Shown: positions 1 through 8,746, counted from the stretch's first letter. The stretch is DNA of 28,377 nucleotides from JAAYCU01 sp964401335 (GCA_964401335.1 CAYNYK010000068.1:1-28377), one strand, 5' to 3'. A program made the numbers and translations. Notes: generated by a model from the sequence alone, not told the origin.

Positions 1-69
1 TGATCCCGAAAAAACACCCGTTCGGGGAGACCCGGCTTTCATAGTTTCTCCGTGGCGAATAATCCGGGG

Positions 70-1545
70 TTAGGATACCGGACATTCCTCGGCCTCGTTG
101 ACGATGCGCACCCCCGTGTAGCGGCAGAAACGCTGCAAATCCTTGACCACGTCGCCGTAGACGGTCGTACGATGCAGGCGATAGGTCCAGTTTTTCCATA
201 AACGTTCGACATCGCCGTCCACCTTGACGGTGATTTGTGTGCGGCAGCCGCGCTCGGTTCGGGGCACATCGACAATCGTACCGGTGAAGTAGAGTAGCAG
301 ATCCGGCTCGACCAGTTGGGCCTGGGTGACTTTCTGGCCGACGCGCATCTGCACTTGCGGGACGCAACCTTCCTGCCGTTCCATGATAGTGCGCAAGCGA
401 TAGGGGGCCGTCGGTCCAGCGGGGCCGTCCATTTTGCGCGTGCCGAGGCAGTGGGCGAGAATAATAGTGTTATTCGACTCGTCGACCGTCGGGTCGCTGA
501 TAAAGCCGGGTTTGCCGCAAAGCCCCTGCAGGAGGATAAAGGTCATCGCGCTGCTCAAATCGGATTCGCAGATGCCCGCCAGGCCCATATCGTTGAGCCG
601 GGTAAAACCGACACACGGGAACGCGGGCAACTGGCGGTACATGGATCCGTAGCAGTCCACGGTGATGGCGGTCGCTTTCTCCTGGTTCAGCAGGTGCTCA
701 AAGGCCAAGGCCAATCGACAGGAGCGGAGCACTTCGTCGGGCGGCGGCTCAACGACGGCTTCGGCCTGTTTGGTCCAGCGGGCGGCCTCGGCCGCGGCTC
801 GGCCTTCATCAATCGCATTGTAGGCTTCCATGATCCGGTCCCGACTGAGGTAGGCGTGTTGCGTGCCGAATCTCGCGGTGGCCGCCGTCATGTATTCTTC
901 CCATCGCGAACGACTGCTCGCGTCGAGGATTTTGGCCTCCCGCAGGTGATGCATGGCCCGGAAGGGGCGCAGGGCGACGGCCAACTGCGCGTAATCGCTG
1001 GTCAGGTAAAAGTCGATCAACGCGCCTTTGTTGCTCCGCCGCCAGGTCCCGAAGCTCGTCCAATCATGACCGGAATAAGGCGCGGCGAACACGGCAGCGG
1101 GTTTGCCCATGCCCATGATCTCGTCCAACATGGGCGCGATACTCCAGGCCACATGAATCGCGAGGATGGCATCGGCGTCTTGGATTTGCGGCTTGAGCGC
1201 GGCCAACTGCTCCACGGAAGTGACCAGCGTATTGCCGACGAATTCCACGTCGGCCAACTCGCCCTGCTGCATACGCGAGAATTCCTTCTCATACTTTTGG
1301 ACTTCCGCGTTTAGGTCCATTTTTGGGTGAGGCCACATTGGTGTGGTGTTGGCCAGATAAAGTTTGGCCACCTTGAGCTTGCTGCCTCGACAGCCCGGAC
1401 TAACCAAGTCGGGCACCGCCGCCCCGACCGAAGCCGCTGCCAGTCCGCCGGCCATCATTCCCTTGCGGGCCGCGCAACCCGTGCACACCGCCCCGCAAGC
1501 CATCGCCGCCTGCATGAACTCCCGTCGTTTGAGTTGCCCTTGCAT
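70..1545 (-). CDS. Tat-exported L-fucose isomerase-like protein
   Basis: A 491-residue protein. Its N-terminus carries a twin-arginine export signal: KRREFM at residues 7-12, then an Ala/Gly/Cys-rich hydrophobic stretch to about residue 45. The body resembles the L-fucose/L-arabinose isomerase fold: an N-terminal Rossmann-like half followed by a C-terminal half with a conserved acidic segment (CESDLSSAMT, around residues 325-335). Proteins of this type are common in Planctomycetota as exported sugar-isomerase homologues of unproven activity, so I do not assign a reaction. The ATG at 1543-1545 is preceded by AAGGAG six bases upstream, which fixes the start. It lies downstream of a cupin gene on the same strand, about 60 nt away, so the two may be co-transcribed. 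The family call is from recognised sequence style rather than a search; the Tat signal is clear. Confidence 0.7.
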   Translation of the reverse strand: MQGQLKRREFMQAAMACGAVCTGCAARKGMMAGGLAAASVGAAVPDLVSPGCRGSKLKVAKLYLANTTPMWPHPKMDLNAEVQKYEKEFSRMQQGELADVEFVGNTLVTSVEQLAALKPQIQDADAILAIHVAWSIAPMLDEIMGMGKPAAVFAAPYSGHDWTSFGTWRRSNKGALIDFYLTSDYAQLAVALRPFRAMHHLREAKILDASSRSRWEEYMTAATARFGTQHAYLSRDRIMEAYNAIDEGRAAAEAARWTKQAEAVVEPPPDEVLRSCRLALAFEHLLNQEKATAITVDCYGSMYRQLPAFPCVGFTRLNDMGLAGICESDLSSAMTFILLQGLCGKPGFISDPTVDESNNTIILAHCLGTRKMDGPAGPTAPYRLRTIMERQEGCVPQVQMRVGQKVTQAQLVEPDLLLYFTGTIVDVPRTERGCRTQITVKVDGDVERLWKNWTYRLHRTTVYGDVVKDLQRFCRYTGVRIVNEAEECPVS

Positions 1546-1605
1546 CGCTTTCTCCTTCTACCTTGGAAGTGACCACATCAGTCGAAAAGTTATATTCCCG
1601 AAAAA

Positions 1606-1965
1606 TCAACCGGAACAGCCGCATTGCGGCGGGGCCGGGATCAGGCAGATAAACTCGCAGGGTTCATCGCCGGTGTTGCAAAACTGGTGCATCTCGTTGG
1701 AGGGCACGAAAATCACATCGCCCGGCTTGAAAGGCCTGTCGCCCTGGGCGCTCTTGATGATGCCGCTGCCCTTGAGCACGAGACACTCATGCTCATGCAC
1801 GTGGCTGTGGTGCGGGGTATGGCCGCCGGGGTCTACCTCGAAATGTCGCATGTGGAAATGGCTGGCCCCGTCCTCCGGGCCGATCAGCATCCGAATCCGG
1901 GCCCCCTTGGCCCCCGCATCCACCACCGGCTCCTGCCGATGGGCCTTGATCGAACGTATTTTCAT
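1606..1965 (-). CDS. small single-domain cupin protein
   Basis: A 119-residue cupin. Motif 1 is visible as HTPHHSHVHEHECLVLKGSG (His, His, Glu metal ligands) and motif 2 as PSNEMHQFCN, with the fourth His ligand. Such stand-alone cupins bind Fe, Mn or Zn and act as dioxygenases, sugar isomerases or sensors; the substrate cannot be read from sequence. The C-terminus ends in a Cys-containing tail (PPQCGCSG). The frame is open to a TTG at 1983, but the ATG at 1965 has an AAGG ribosome-binding site seven or so bases upstream and starts right at the conserved domain, so I use it. It precedes the Tat-exported isomerase-like gene on the same strand, which suggests a shared role in sugar handling (inference). 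Confidence 0.85.
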   Translation of the reverse strand: MKIRSIKAHRQEPVVDAGAKGARIRMLIGPEDGASHFHMRHFEVDPGGHTPHHSHVHEHECLVLKGSGIIKSAQGDRPFKPGDVIFVPSNEMHQFCNTGDEPCEFICLIPAPPQCGCSG

Positions 1966-2360
1966 ATTCAAACCTTTACTCAAAGAAAAAGCTTATTTCC
2001 GGAACCCATCACCACGGATGGTCTCTGTATAACCCATCTCCTCGATACTTTCGGTCCTTTGCGATGAGGAAGGTTTCGGATCGACTCGGTCAATCTTGAC
2101 ACGTTCATCCGATAATAGCACCTTTAGAGATACATCCCCAGCGGGCGGCCGCTAAATTTACGAAAATCATTTGCCTCCCGGGACCTTTATATTCTATTAC
2201 ATCAGTGGCTTGACGGGAAGCGTGCCCTGCCCGCGGATTCCCCACTTCAGGGAACCCGTGGCGCTGTCTCGGAGGGAAGTTCGCCGGACCATTAACTCCC
2301 TCTTGTCCGGAAACCGGTTGGGTAGCCGGACCAAGGGGACCATGAAAACATTGGGGGGAT
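1966..2360. other. intergenic, divergent promoter region
   Basis: This stretch separates the cupin gene (minus) from the PEP-CTERM gene (plus), so both promoters should lie here. A TTGACA occurs near 2095 on the plus strand, but the nearest -10-like hexamer (GATAAT) is only about 10 nt away, so I do not call a promoter. A NotI-type GCGGCCGC palindrome lies near 2146. I see no RNA gene and no convincing ORF. Confidence 0.5.
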
Positions 2361-3158
2361 ATGACCGTGACGTACCAAACCTTGAGACCAAAGACTTTGA
2401 TCCTGCTGGCCGGTCTGGCCGGCGCGATTCCCTGTGCGGCCGGGCCCATCTGGTTCGATGAAACCGGAGGTGGAAAAGGCTACGAAGGTTTCATGGATCT
2501 GGCCAAGGCGTATAGTCAATTCATGGATGGCGCCGAATATACGATTGATTTCAACGACCTGAAAACCGGGGTCAACCTTTCAAACCAATACCACAAGACG
2601 TTCGGCGTCTCGTTCAAACACACCGATGGCGGATCAATGAGCAAATACTCGGCCGTTCAGCCGGAAGGCGGCACCTGGGCCGAGAATTTGACCGGCTATG
2701 ACGGTACCTATATGCCGAACGGCGATAACGTAATCACGAAATTTGATAACGACGCGACCAGTTCGCCGTTCACCATTGTCTTCGACGATCCCGTAAGCAA
2801 AGTCGGGGCCTTTGTGGGCATGGGTGTGCAAGGCGAGGTGCATAGCCTGCAGATTTCGCTTTACGATCAAAAGAATCAGTTGATCGGGCAGAAAACCGTC
2901 GAATCCCGGCTCTGGGAGAGCACCACCGACAAACAAAACTACGAAAGCTTCTTCGCCGTCAGCACGGGCCAGGCCCTGATCGCCAAGGTGGAAATCCTGA
3001 ATCTGTGCCACGACCGTTACGCCAACAGCCTCATTCTGGATAATCTTAGCTGGAGCTCGACAACATCGGCATCGGTCCCCGAACCGCTGACGGCCTTGAT
3101 GCTTTTGCTGGGCCTCATCTGGATAAAGAATGAGAAACGCCGGCCTGGTTCGATCTAA
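2361..3158 (+). CDS. PEP-CTERM sorting domain exoprotein
   Basis: A 265-residue secreted protein. Residues 1-27 form a signal peptide (hydrophobic LILLAGLAGAI, likely cleavage after PCAA). The C-terminus is a textbook PEP-CTERM signal: VPEP at about 240, then a hydrophobic helix (LTALMLLLGLIWI) and a basic tail (KNEKRR). In known systems this tail is recognised by an exosortase, cleaved, and the protein is released or anchored at the surface together with exopolysaccharide. The central part looks like a beta-rich domain of the kind common in PEP-CTERM proteins, with no catalytic motif I recognise. The ATG at 2361 is preceded by a GGGGGA ribosome-binding site. No exosortase gene is in the window. 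The stop lies only 23 nt from the end of the convergent racemase gene. Confidence 0.88.
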   Translation: MTVTYQTLRPKTLILLAGLAGAIPCAAGPIWFDETGGGKGYEGFMDLAKAYSQFMDGAEYTIDFNDLKTGVNLSNQYHKTFGVSFKHTDGGSMSKYSAVQPEGGTWAENLTGYDGTYMPNGDNVITKFDNDATSSPFTIVFDDPVSKVGAFVGMGVQGEVHSLQISLYDQKNQLIGQKTVESRLWESTTDKQNYESFFAVSTGQALIAKVEILNLCHDRYANSLILDNLSWSSTTSASVPEPLTALMLLLGLIWIKNEKRRPGSI

Positions 3159-3181
3159 AAACGATCAACGCGGACCACGGC

Positions 3182-4453
3182 TCAGAAAGAGGCGAACTTG
3201 CTCATGTCCTTGAGTCGGTAGAGGGTTTCGCCCGCCTTGGGCACGATCAGGATGCCTTCGGCCTCGCGGCCGGCGTAATCCTTCGGGTCGATCGTATCGG
3301 GATTCATGTAACCCAGATTGATCCGCCGGCAGCGCCCCTCGGGTATGCGGGTGGCCAATACGACGTTGACCCGTGGCGTTTCGACGCCGTTCTCGTAGCG
3401 GCCGATGCCTTTCACGTGGGTGCTGTGGGCGAGCACGCCCCAGGGGAAATCCTTGAACTTGTCCCACTGTTTGACAAAGTAATCGCGCACATGATAGCCC
3501 ACCTGATCGAGCACCTTCCCGTGCGAATAGGAAACCTCGTCGATGTGCGGAGCGTAGATAATCAACGTTCCGCCGTCGGCCACCACCGGTTCAAGCTTGT
3601 ACATGCACTTGCCGGCCGTCCAGATATCGTCATACATCGTCGGGGCACAAGCCAGGATCGTCTTGTAAGGCTGATCGCGATAGACAATATGAATCCGTCG
3701 CGACAACACGACCGCCGCCGCCCAGGCCTCGCGCACCGGCCCGGCGAACACACCGCGTGTATTGCTGCCTTCCACCACGTAAGCGATCAGACTACGGGGC
3801 ACGGGGACCAGATCGGCCGCCGCCTCCACCGCCGCGCGCACCGGTGTGTCCGGTGTGCCGTTGATCATTGGGTTGGTTACCAGGGCGCCGAGCCAGTGGG
3901 TGAAATTGATCACCTGTGGTGCGGCGATGCCCGGAAACAGGTACTTATGTCCGCCGGAAAAGCCGACCACCTCGTGCGGAAATACCGGGCCACAGATCAG
4001 CAGGTGGTCATAGTCGAAGACCATGCCGTTAATCAGCACGGGTACCTCGATACTGAGGCGGCCGCCGGACAGCTCCTCCACCTTGCTTTTCGACAAGGTG
4101 CCGACTTGCTTCAACGCCGCCGAATCGTTCCACCGATGATTGAACACCCGGACCGATCCGTATCGCTCCGCTCGCTCGGTGGCCGAGATTTGCAGGAGTT
4201 GGTTGATTTTTTCCTCGCTCATCGGCGGATGGGTGCCGAGGGCGATGAGGAAATCGATATTCTTCACGCGGGGCAGCAGGGCGTCGCTGATCGCCCGGAA
4301 AAACGTCCCCGTCGGGCCGCTGCGGGTGTGGTCCGGAATGACGGCCAGCACCCGCCGGCCTTCCAGATCGATTTCGGCCAGCGCCCGGGTGACGGCCGCA
4401 TGGATTTCATTGGCTTCCAAGGGACGATCTGCCGATTCCGCGGAAATAACCAT
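3182..4453 (-). CDS. larA: LarA-type nickel-pincer racemase (DUF2088)
   Basis: A 423-residue protein of the lactate racemase LarA superfamily, which uses a nickel-pincer nucleotide cofactor to racemise or epimerise 2-hydroxy acids. Visible motifs are IPDHTRSGPTG at about residue 39 (the D-x-TR signature), ALGTHPPM at about 71 (active-site His), FSGGHKYLFPG with the Lys expected to hold the cofactor (K170), and NFTHWLG with the nickel-ligand His (H186). The Lys-His spacing of 16 equals that of characterised LarA (K184/H200). The superfamily covers many substrates, so D/L-lactate is only the default. The frame is open to a TTG at 4501; the ATG at 4453 better matches the family N-terminus and has a weak GGGA upstream. 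No larB, larC or larE for cofactor synthesis is in the window. Confidence 0.87.
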   Translation of the reverse strand: MVISAESADRPLEANEIHAAVTRALAEIDLEGRRVLAVIPDHTRSGPTGTFFRAISDALLPRVKNIDFLIALGTHPPMSEEKINQLLQISATERAERYGSVRVFNHRWNDSAALKQVGTLSKSKVEELSGGRLSIEVPVLINGMVFDYDHLLICGPVFPHEVVGFSGGHKYLFPGIAAPQVINFTHWLGALVTNPMINGTPDTPVRAAVEAAADLVPVPRSLIAYVVEGSNTRGVFAGPVREAWAAAVVLSRRIHIVYRDQPYKTILACAPTMYDDIWTAGKCMYKLEPVVADGGTLIIYAPHIDEVSYSHGKVLDQVGYHVRDYFVKQWDKFKDFPWGVLAHSTHVKGIGRYENGVETPRVNVVLATRIPEGRCRRINLGYMNPDTIDPKDYAGREAEGILIVPKAGETLYRLKDMSKFASF

Positions 4454-4763
4454 AAAACAATCCCGTATCCTGAAAACGCTACAAAACCCGCCGACAACCA
4501 ATCGAGCGGCTGCCCTATTTTATCCGCTCTGAGTTGCGAAGGAAAACGGGGCGATTAGAGTGCATTTTGAAATTGCTACGGCATCCCGTCACGGCGGGAT
4601 TGCTCATGCTACCCGGTTCCAATAGTATGCATACAGGGTGACAGGTGGAATAGATGATATCTCCGCGTAGATGGTGGAGACGGACCAGTTGAGTAAATAG
4701 AACGACGGCTGGCCGGGGGCGCTGATGGTCGCTCTTGAGACGCTGGAGAACCCAAAAAACTCC
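4454..4763. other. intergenic between divergent larA and NYN genes
   Basis: About 310 nt without a supported gene. The transcripts on either side diverge, so promoters for both should lie here. On the minus strand an AT-rich GATAAAAT near 4515 could serve as a -10 for larA, but no good -35 partner is visible. I see no structured RNA. Confidence 0.4.
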
Positions 4764-5254
4764 ATGAAACCAGAAAAAACAATTACGCATTCATAGATAG
4801 CCAGAATGTCAATCTGGCTATCCGTGATCAAGGCTGGAACCTGGATTTCGGACGTTTTCGGATTTATCTGGCAGATAAATACGGCGTCAGCAAGGCGTTT
4901 CTTTTCATTGGCTACATGCCGACGAATCAGGATTTATACACTTCGCTGCAAAAACGTGGATACATTCTGGTCTTCAAGCCGACCCTGCTTATTCCCGGAG
5001 GTCGCGTCAAGGGCAATGTGGACGCCGAACTGGTTCTACATACCATGATCGAATATTCGAATTATGACAAAGCGGTCATTGTGACCGGTGACGGGGATTT
5101 TTACTGCCTGGTTAAGTATCTTAAGAGCAGGGGAAAATTGGGCAAGCTTATCATCCCCAATTCAACGAAGTATTCCTCGCTCCTGCGGGAGTTCCTGCCT
5201 GACGATGTGGATTTCATGAATAAACTGCGCGCGAAGATGGAATACGGCCAATAA
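4764..5254 (+). pseudogene. NYN (LabA/DUF88-like) nuclease, 5' frameshift
   Basis: The region encodes a complete NYN-domain (PIN-like, LabA/DUF88) protein, but across two frames. An ATG at 4764 reads MKPEK and then runs into a stop at 4794. From the A6 run (4774-4779) onward the -1 frame reads NNYAFIDSQNVNLAI and continues without a stop to 5254. One added A would join both into a normal 163-residue protein with all catalytic acids: FIDSQN, KGNVDAEL and VTGDGDF. NYN proteins are predicted metal-dependent RNases. The first in-frame start of the long frame is ATG 4916, which would delete the first strand and the first catalytic Asp. Either this is a sequencing or assembly indel, a true pseudogene, or translation relies on slippage at AAAAAAC. 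The domain call is firm; the status is not. Confidence 0.8.
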
Positions 5255-5597
5255 AAAGAGAGGCATCGCCGCGGGACGGAACCCTTTGGACAGCCTCTCA
5301 TCGTGATCTTAAATCAGCTTCGAAGCAAAAGCCTTAACGACCTATTTAATTCTACGTTGTTCCTTTCGGCAATGCAAGGGATTTACTGCACTTATCGGCT
5401 AATTGAAAGAATTTGCCAAGGCCTACAAGTATTTGCGAACAAACATCTTACAATGGAACATCGAGTTTAAAACCTGGCCGATATGAGACGTTTGATCCCC
5501 TCTCTTCCGCTTGCAGCGGTTATTACGTGCATATCTGCTGACCCCTCAAGAAATCCAATCGATCTACCGGTGCGTCCGGAAAGAGCCCAAATCTTGG
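5255..5597. other. convergent intergenic with long inverted repeat
   Basis: This region lies between the convergent NYN (plus) and aqpZ (minus) genes. It holds an inverted repeat, GAGAGGC at 5258-5264 and GCCTCTC at 5293-5299, separated by 28 nt. On the minus strand the second arm is followed by a T5 run, so it could work as a terminator for aqpZ, although the loop is long. The rest (5300-5597) shows no gene. Confidence 0.4.
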
Positions 5598-6287
5598 CTA
5601 CTCCTTCGTGCAGCCGATCAGCCGATAAACGCCCGCGCCCACGATGGCCCCACAGATCGGCGCCACCCAGAAAAGCCAAAGCTGGGAAACCGCCCAACCT
5701 CCGACAAACACTGCCACTCCGGTGCTCCGCGCCGGGTTGACCGACGTGTTGGTCACCGGAATGCTGATCAGGTGAATCAGGGTAAGCCCCAGGCCGATGG
5801 CGATCGGAGCGAAACCTTGCGGCGCCCGTTTGTCGGTTGCGCCGAGAATGATGATCAGGAACATCATGGTCATCACCACTTCCGTGATCAGCGCCGCCCG
5901 CATCGAGTAGCCGCCGGGCGAATGGGCTTCGTAGCCGTTGGAAGCGAATCCGGCGGTCACGTCGAAATCCGCCTTCCCGCTGGCGATGAGAAAGAGAACG
6001 CCGCCGGCGGCCACCGCGCCCAGCACCTGGGCGAGGATATAGGGCACAAGCTCTTTTGCCGGAAAACGACCGCCCGCCCAGAGCCCGACCGAGACGGCCG
6101 GGTTGAGATGACATCCGGAGATGTGCCCGATCGCGAAGGCCATCGTCAACACGGTCAGACCGAAGGCCAACGCAACGCCCAGCAGGCCGATCCCCACATC
6201 CGGAAAAGCGGCGGCCAAGACCGCGCTGCCGCATCCTCCAAGGACCAGCCAGAACGTCCCAAAGAATTCTGCGCCATACCTTTTCAT
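5598..6287 (-). CDS. aqpZ: aquaporin Z, water channel
   Basis: A 229-residue MIP-family channel in the inner membrane. Both half-helix motifs are present: HLNPAVS (NPA at residues 62-64) and SVNPARS (184-187). The selectivity filter can be read directly as F42, H172, T181 and R187, which is the water-selective AqpZ type rather than the glycerol-facilitator (GlpF) type. Six transmembrane segments are evident and the length matches AqpZ (231 residues in E. coli). The ATG at 6287 is preceded by AAGGAG with six bases of spacing, so the start is firm. It is transcribed alone, divergent from the sulfatase gene. The upstream region has short TGTAC/GTACA inverted repeats near 6342-6362 that might be an operator (weak). 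Confidence 0.96.
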   Translation of the reverse strand: MKRYGAEFFGTFWLVLGGCGSAVLAAAFPDVGIGLLGVALAFGLTVLTMAFAIGHISGCHLNPAVSVGLWAGGRFPAKELVPYILAQVLGAVAAGGVLFLIASGKADFDVTAGFASNGYEAHSPGGYSMRAALITEVVMTMMFLIIILGATDKRAPQGFAPIAIGLGLTLIHLISIPVTNTSVNPARSTGVAVFVGGWAVSQLWLFWVAPICGAIVGAGVYRLIGCTKE

Positions 6288-6417
6288 GCTATTCTCCTTT
6301 CGAACGTTGAGTGAAATGCCGTATTGCTCGTACGTCGGGACATGTACAACGTATGGAGTACAAGCCTACAAAGCGTTGTTCACGGCGTCAAATGCTGCTT
6401 TTTGAGCGAGTATGAGG

Positions 6418-6445
6418 TTGACACATGGGTCATGAGACGGACAAT
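6418..6445 (+). promoter_or_regulatory. candidate sigma-70 promoter for sulfatase
   Basis: A perfect -35 TTGACA (6418-6423) is followed after 16 nt by GACAAT (6440-6445), which matches four of six bases of the -10 consensus. It sits about 60 nt upstream of the sulfatase start codon on the same strand, a reasonable distance. The -10 is weak, so this is a candidate only. Confidence 0.4.
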
Positions 6446-6503
6446 GCGGATGAAAGACGTGTGAAATCGCGAGTGGTCCCTTCTCTTTCAGGCATGGGAG
6501 CAG

Positions 6504-7877
6504 ATGATGATCCGATTTATAACCCTCACGATCCTGGCAGGTTGTCTGGCGGCCTCGACCAGCGCGGCCCCGACGCGCAATGTGGTCTTGATGGTCGGCG
6601 ACGACCATGGCCTGCAACTGGGCTGTTACGGCGATCCCGTCGTTCAAACCCCCGCCCTCGATCGGCTGGCCGCCCAGGGCACGCGGTTTACGCAGGCGTA
6701 TGCTACGGTGTCCAGTTGCAGTGCTTCGCGGTCGGTGATTTATACCGGCATGCAGAACCACACCAACGGGCAATACGGCCACGCCCACGCCAACCATAAC
6801 CTCCATTCCTTCGATCAGGTCCGCTCTCTGCCGGCTGTGCTGGCCGAGACCGGTTATTGTGTTGCCCTGGTCGGTAAATTCCACGTAAAACCTATCAAAG
6901 TATATCCCTTCCGAGAGTTACCCTGTCCGGGTGGAGGCCGTGAGGTCACCGCCCTGGCCGAGGCCGCCGCGAAGTTCATGGCCGAGCCTTCGGACAAACC
7001 TTTCCTGCTGGTGGTGGGTTTCGTCGATCCGCATCGCGCCGAGACCGGCTTCGGCAATGATTACGATTATCCGGGGGTCAAACGGATCACCTACGATCCG
7101 CAAAAGGTGCCGGTGCCGTCGTGGCTTCCCGACAGTATCGAGACGCGCCGCGAGCTGGCCGATTACTATGAATCCATCAGCCGTATGGACCAGGGTGTGG
7201 GCAAAATCCTCGACGCGATCGAAAACGCCGGCCGGGCCAAGGACACCTTGATCATCTACGTCGGCGATAACGGTCCGCCGTGGCCGGGAGCCAAGACCAC
7301 GCTTTACGATCCCGGTATCCATCTGCCCCTGCTGATTTCCTCACCGGCCCAACAACGCCGCGCCGGGGTTTGTAACGCCATGGTCAGTTTCGTAGATATC
7401 ACTCCGACCATTTACGACTGGGCGGGCGCGACTCCGCCGAAGGAGGTGGCCGGCCGCTCGCTTCTGCCGATCCTGGACGAGGAAAACCCCGCCGGCTGGG
7501 ACGAGGTGTTCGGTTCCCACACCTTTCACGAGATCACCATGTATTACCCCATGCGCATGATCCGCACCCGCAACTACAAATATATTCTGAACCAGGCCCA
7601 CCCCTTGCCCTTCCCGTTCGCCAGCGATTTGTGGGCCAGCCCGACCTGGCAAGGCGTGCTGCGCCGCGGCGACACCCTCTACGGCCAGCGAAACATCGAG
7701 GCCTATCTCCATCGTCCGAAGGAAGAGTTGTACGATCTGGCGAACGATCCCGCCGAGCTCAACAATCTGGCGCAGAATCCCGCCCATGCCGAGGTGCTGA
7801 ACGATCTGCGCAAGCGCCTCCGCGCCTGGCAAACCCGGACCCAGGATCCCTGGATCGTGAAATACGAATACGAATAA
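6504..7877 (+). CDS. secreted S1-family sulfatase
   Basis: A 457-residue type I sulfatase. The N-terminus is an export signal; it contains LAGC at residues 11-14 (a possible lipobox), while Ala-Pro at 22-23 could be a signal-peptidase I site, so it may be a lipoprotein or a soluble periplasmic enzyme. Metal-binding GDD is at 32-34. The maturation motif is C72-S-A-S-R76, a C-x-A-x-R variant of the usual C-x-P-x-R in which Cys is converted to formylglycine. The layout (SSCSASRS and later YVGDNG near residue 252) resembles the N-sulfoglucosamine sulfohydrolase (S1_8-like) branch. Substrate is a sulfated glycan, exact sugar unknown. ATG 6504 follows GGGAG. No anaerobic sulfatase-maturating enzyme is in the window. 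Two hairpins lie directly downstream. Confidence 0.92.
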   Translation: MMIRFITLTILAGCLAASTSAAPTRNVVLMVGDDHGLQLGCYGDPVVQTPALDRLAAQGTRFTQAYATVSSCSASRSVIYTGMQNHTNGQYGHAHANHNLHSFDQVRSLPAVLAETGYCVALVGKFHVKPIKVYPFRELPCPGGGREVTALAEAAAKFMAEPSDKPFLLVVGFVDPHRAETGFGNDYDYPGVKRITYDPQKVPVPSWLPDSIETRRELADYYESISRMDQGVGKILDAIENAGRAKDTLIIYVGDNGPPWPGAKTTLYDPGIHLPLLISSPAQQRRAGVCNAMVSFVDITPTIYDWAGATPPKEVAGRSLLPILDEENPAGWDEVFGSHTFHEITMYYPMRMIRTRNYKYILNQAHPLPFPFASDLWASPTWQGVLRRGDTLYGQRNIEAYLHRPKEELYDLANDPAELNNLAQNPAHAEVLNDLRKRLRAWQTRTQDPWIVKYEYE

Positions 7878-7899
7878 CCAACCCTACCGACGCAGTTTA

Positions 7900-7936
7900 C
7901 CCGCCCGTGGCGGGGAAAGACCGCTTGAAGCGGTCT
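7900..7936 (+). terminator. tandem hairpins after sulfatase gene
   Basis: Two perfect stem-loops lie 22 nt after the sulfatase stop: CCCGCC-CGT-GGCGGG at 7900-7914 and AGACCGCTT-G-AAGCGGTCT at 7918-7936. Only a short T-run (GTTT) follows, so termination may be bidirectional or Rho-assisted. Their place between convergent genes supports a transcript-end role. Confidence 0.6.
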
Positions 7937-8176
7937 GTTTCCGGTTTGTACCCGCTACCGATTGAAAACAGAACAGGTCACCTGGAGTGTCGCGGACCCC
8001 TTATGTAGCCGCTTGCATGGGCTTGGCTGCCACAAAAAATTGGCTGAATTCGGAAATCAAATGAGCAATGCCCCGGCAACCACGGCAAAAAGGGAGTCTT
8101 GCTTGCTAGCGATACCAAGAGAACGAAGCTTAAAAGGAGGTAGAACTATCCGGCGCGGGTTTTGCCAACCGGTGGA

Positions 8177-8746
8177 TCAGATATATTCCGCGAAGAGTTC
8201 CTTGCTCGGGCCGGGGATGACCACGGCGGAGACGAGGAGGCCTTTTTCGCGGACGATGTCGGCGGCTACGTCGACGCCGTTCTGGACATCGGAGACCGAG
8301 CCGGTCATCAGGCAGAAGCCCTTGCCTCCCAGAGCCATGGCCAGGTGAATGCGGAACAGGGTGATGTTGGCGGCTTTGGCGGCCGCGTCCGCCGCTTCGA
8401 GAATGCTGGCCGTCGAAAAGGACTCGACCACGCCGAGGGCCTTGGCCTGCTTCGGTTCGAGTTGCACGGACTGGGCCAATGCGGGGAACACGCTCTCGTG
8501 GACGTTGGGGATCACCATGTGGTCGATCACGCCGTCGGGAGCGGCACCGAGGCCGGCCTCCACTGCCGCGTTCACCGCCGCCACGGTTCCGGTGATCACG
8601 TTGATGTATTTGCCGCTGCAAATCGTTCGCCCCAATACGAGGGACACATCCGCGGCCTTGAGCATGGCGTCCTGTACCTGGTACCCGACGCCCACGCTGG
8701 TCACTTCCATCATGCCGATCGCTTCAAGTCTTGTTTTGTTTTCCAT
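8177..8746 (-). CDS. pduT: PduT-like tandem BMC shell protein, Fe-S type
   Basis: A 189-residue protein with two BMC domains in tandem (about residues 8-90 and 103-182), the BMC-T architecture of trimeric microcompartment shell proteins. The pore loop of the first domain reads TICSGKY with Cys43. In characterised PduT the matching Cys (in TICPGKF) of three subunits binds one [4Fe-4S] cluster at the trimer axis, so this protein should be the redox-active type and not a plain gated pore. Overall similarity to PduT runs end to end, including the IPNVHESVFPAL and ALGGKGFCLMTG segments. It follows pduS by 12 nt on the same strand, and PduS is the known redox partner of PduT. No other shell genes (BMC-H, BMC-P) are in this window. 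Confidence 0.92.
   Translation of the reverse strand: MENKTRLEAIGMMEVTSVGVGYQVQDAMLKAADVSLVLGRTICSGKYINVITGTVAAVNAAVEAGLGAAPDGVIDHMVIPNVHESVFPALAQSVQLEPKQAKALGVVESFSTASILEAADAAAKAANITLFRIHLAMALGGKGFCLMTGSVSDVQNGVDVAADIVREKGLLVSAVVIPGPSKELFAEYI

Noticed and set aside
1..69. A possible terminator (CCC-GAAC-GGG then T-run) downstream of the isomerase-like gene on the minus strand
   Set aside because: The stem has only three pairs, too weak to call, although the T6 run is real.
316..1314. A 332-codon open frame on the plus strand
   Set aside because: It is antisense to the Tat-exported isomerase-like gene and has the composition of a shadow frame.
2090..2115. TTGACA followed by GATAAT near 2095-2115
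   Set aside because: The spacing is only about 10 nt, far below the 16-18 nt needed for a sigma-70 promoter.
4774..4780. AAAAAAC as a programmed -1 frameshift site in the NYN gene
   Set aside because: The heptamer is not in the phase needed for tandem slippage from the ATG 4764 frame, and no stimulatory hairpin is seen. A simple indel is more likely; only noted as an alternative.
5258..5299. The GAGAGGC/GCCTCTC inverted repeat as a firm terminator
   Set aside because: The 28-nt loop is long, and one arm lies next to the end of the opposite gene. It is kept only as a possible aqpZ terminator in the intergenic note.
8060..8110. A CCCCGGCAACCACGGC string that recalls part of a SAM riboswitch
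   Set aside because: The remaining conserved stems are missing, and the region lies between convergent genes and not in a leader.
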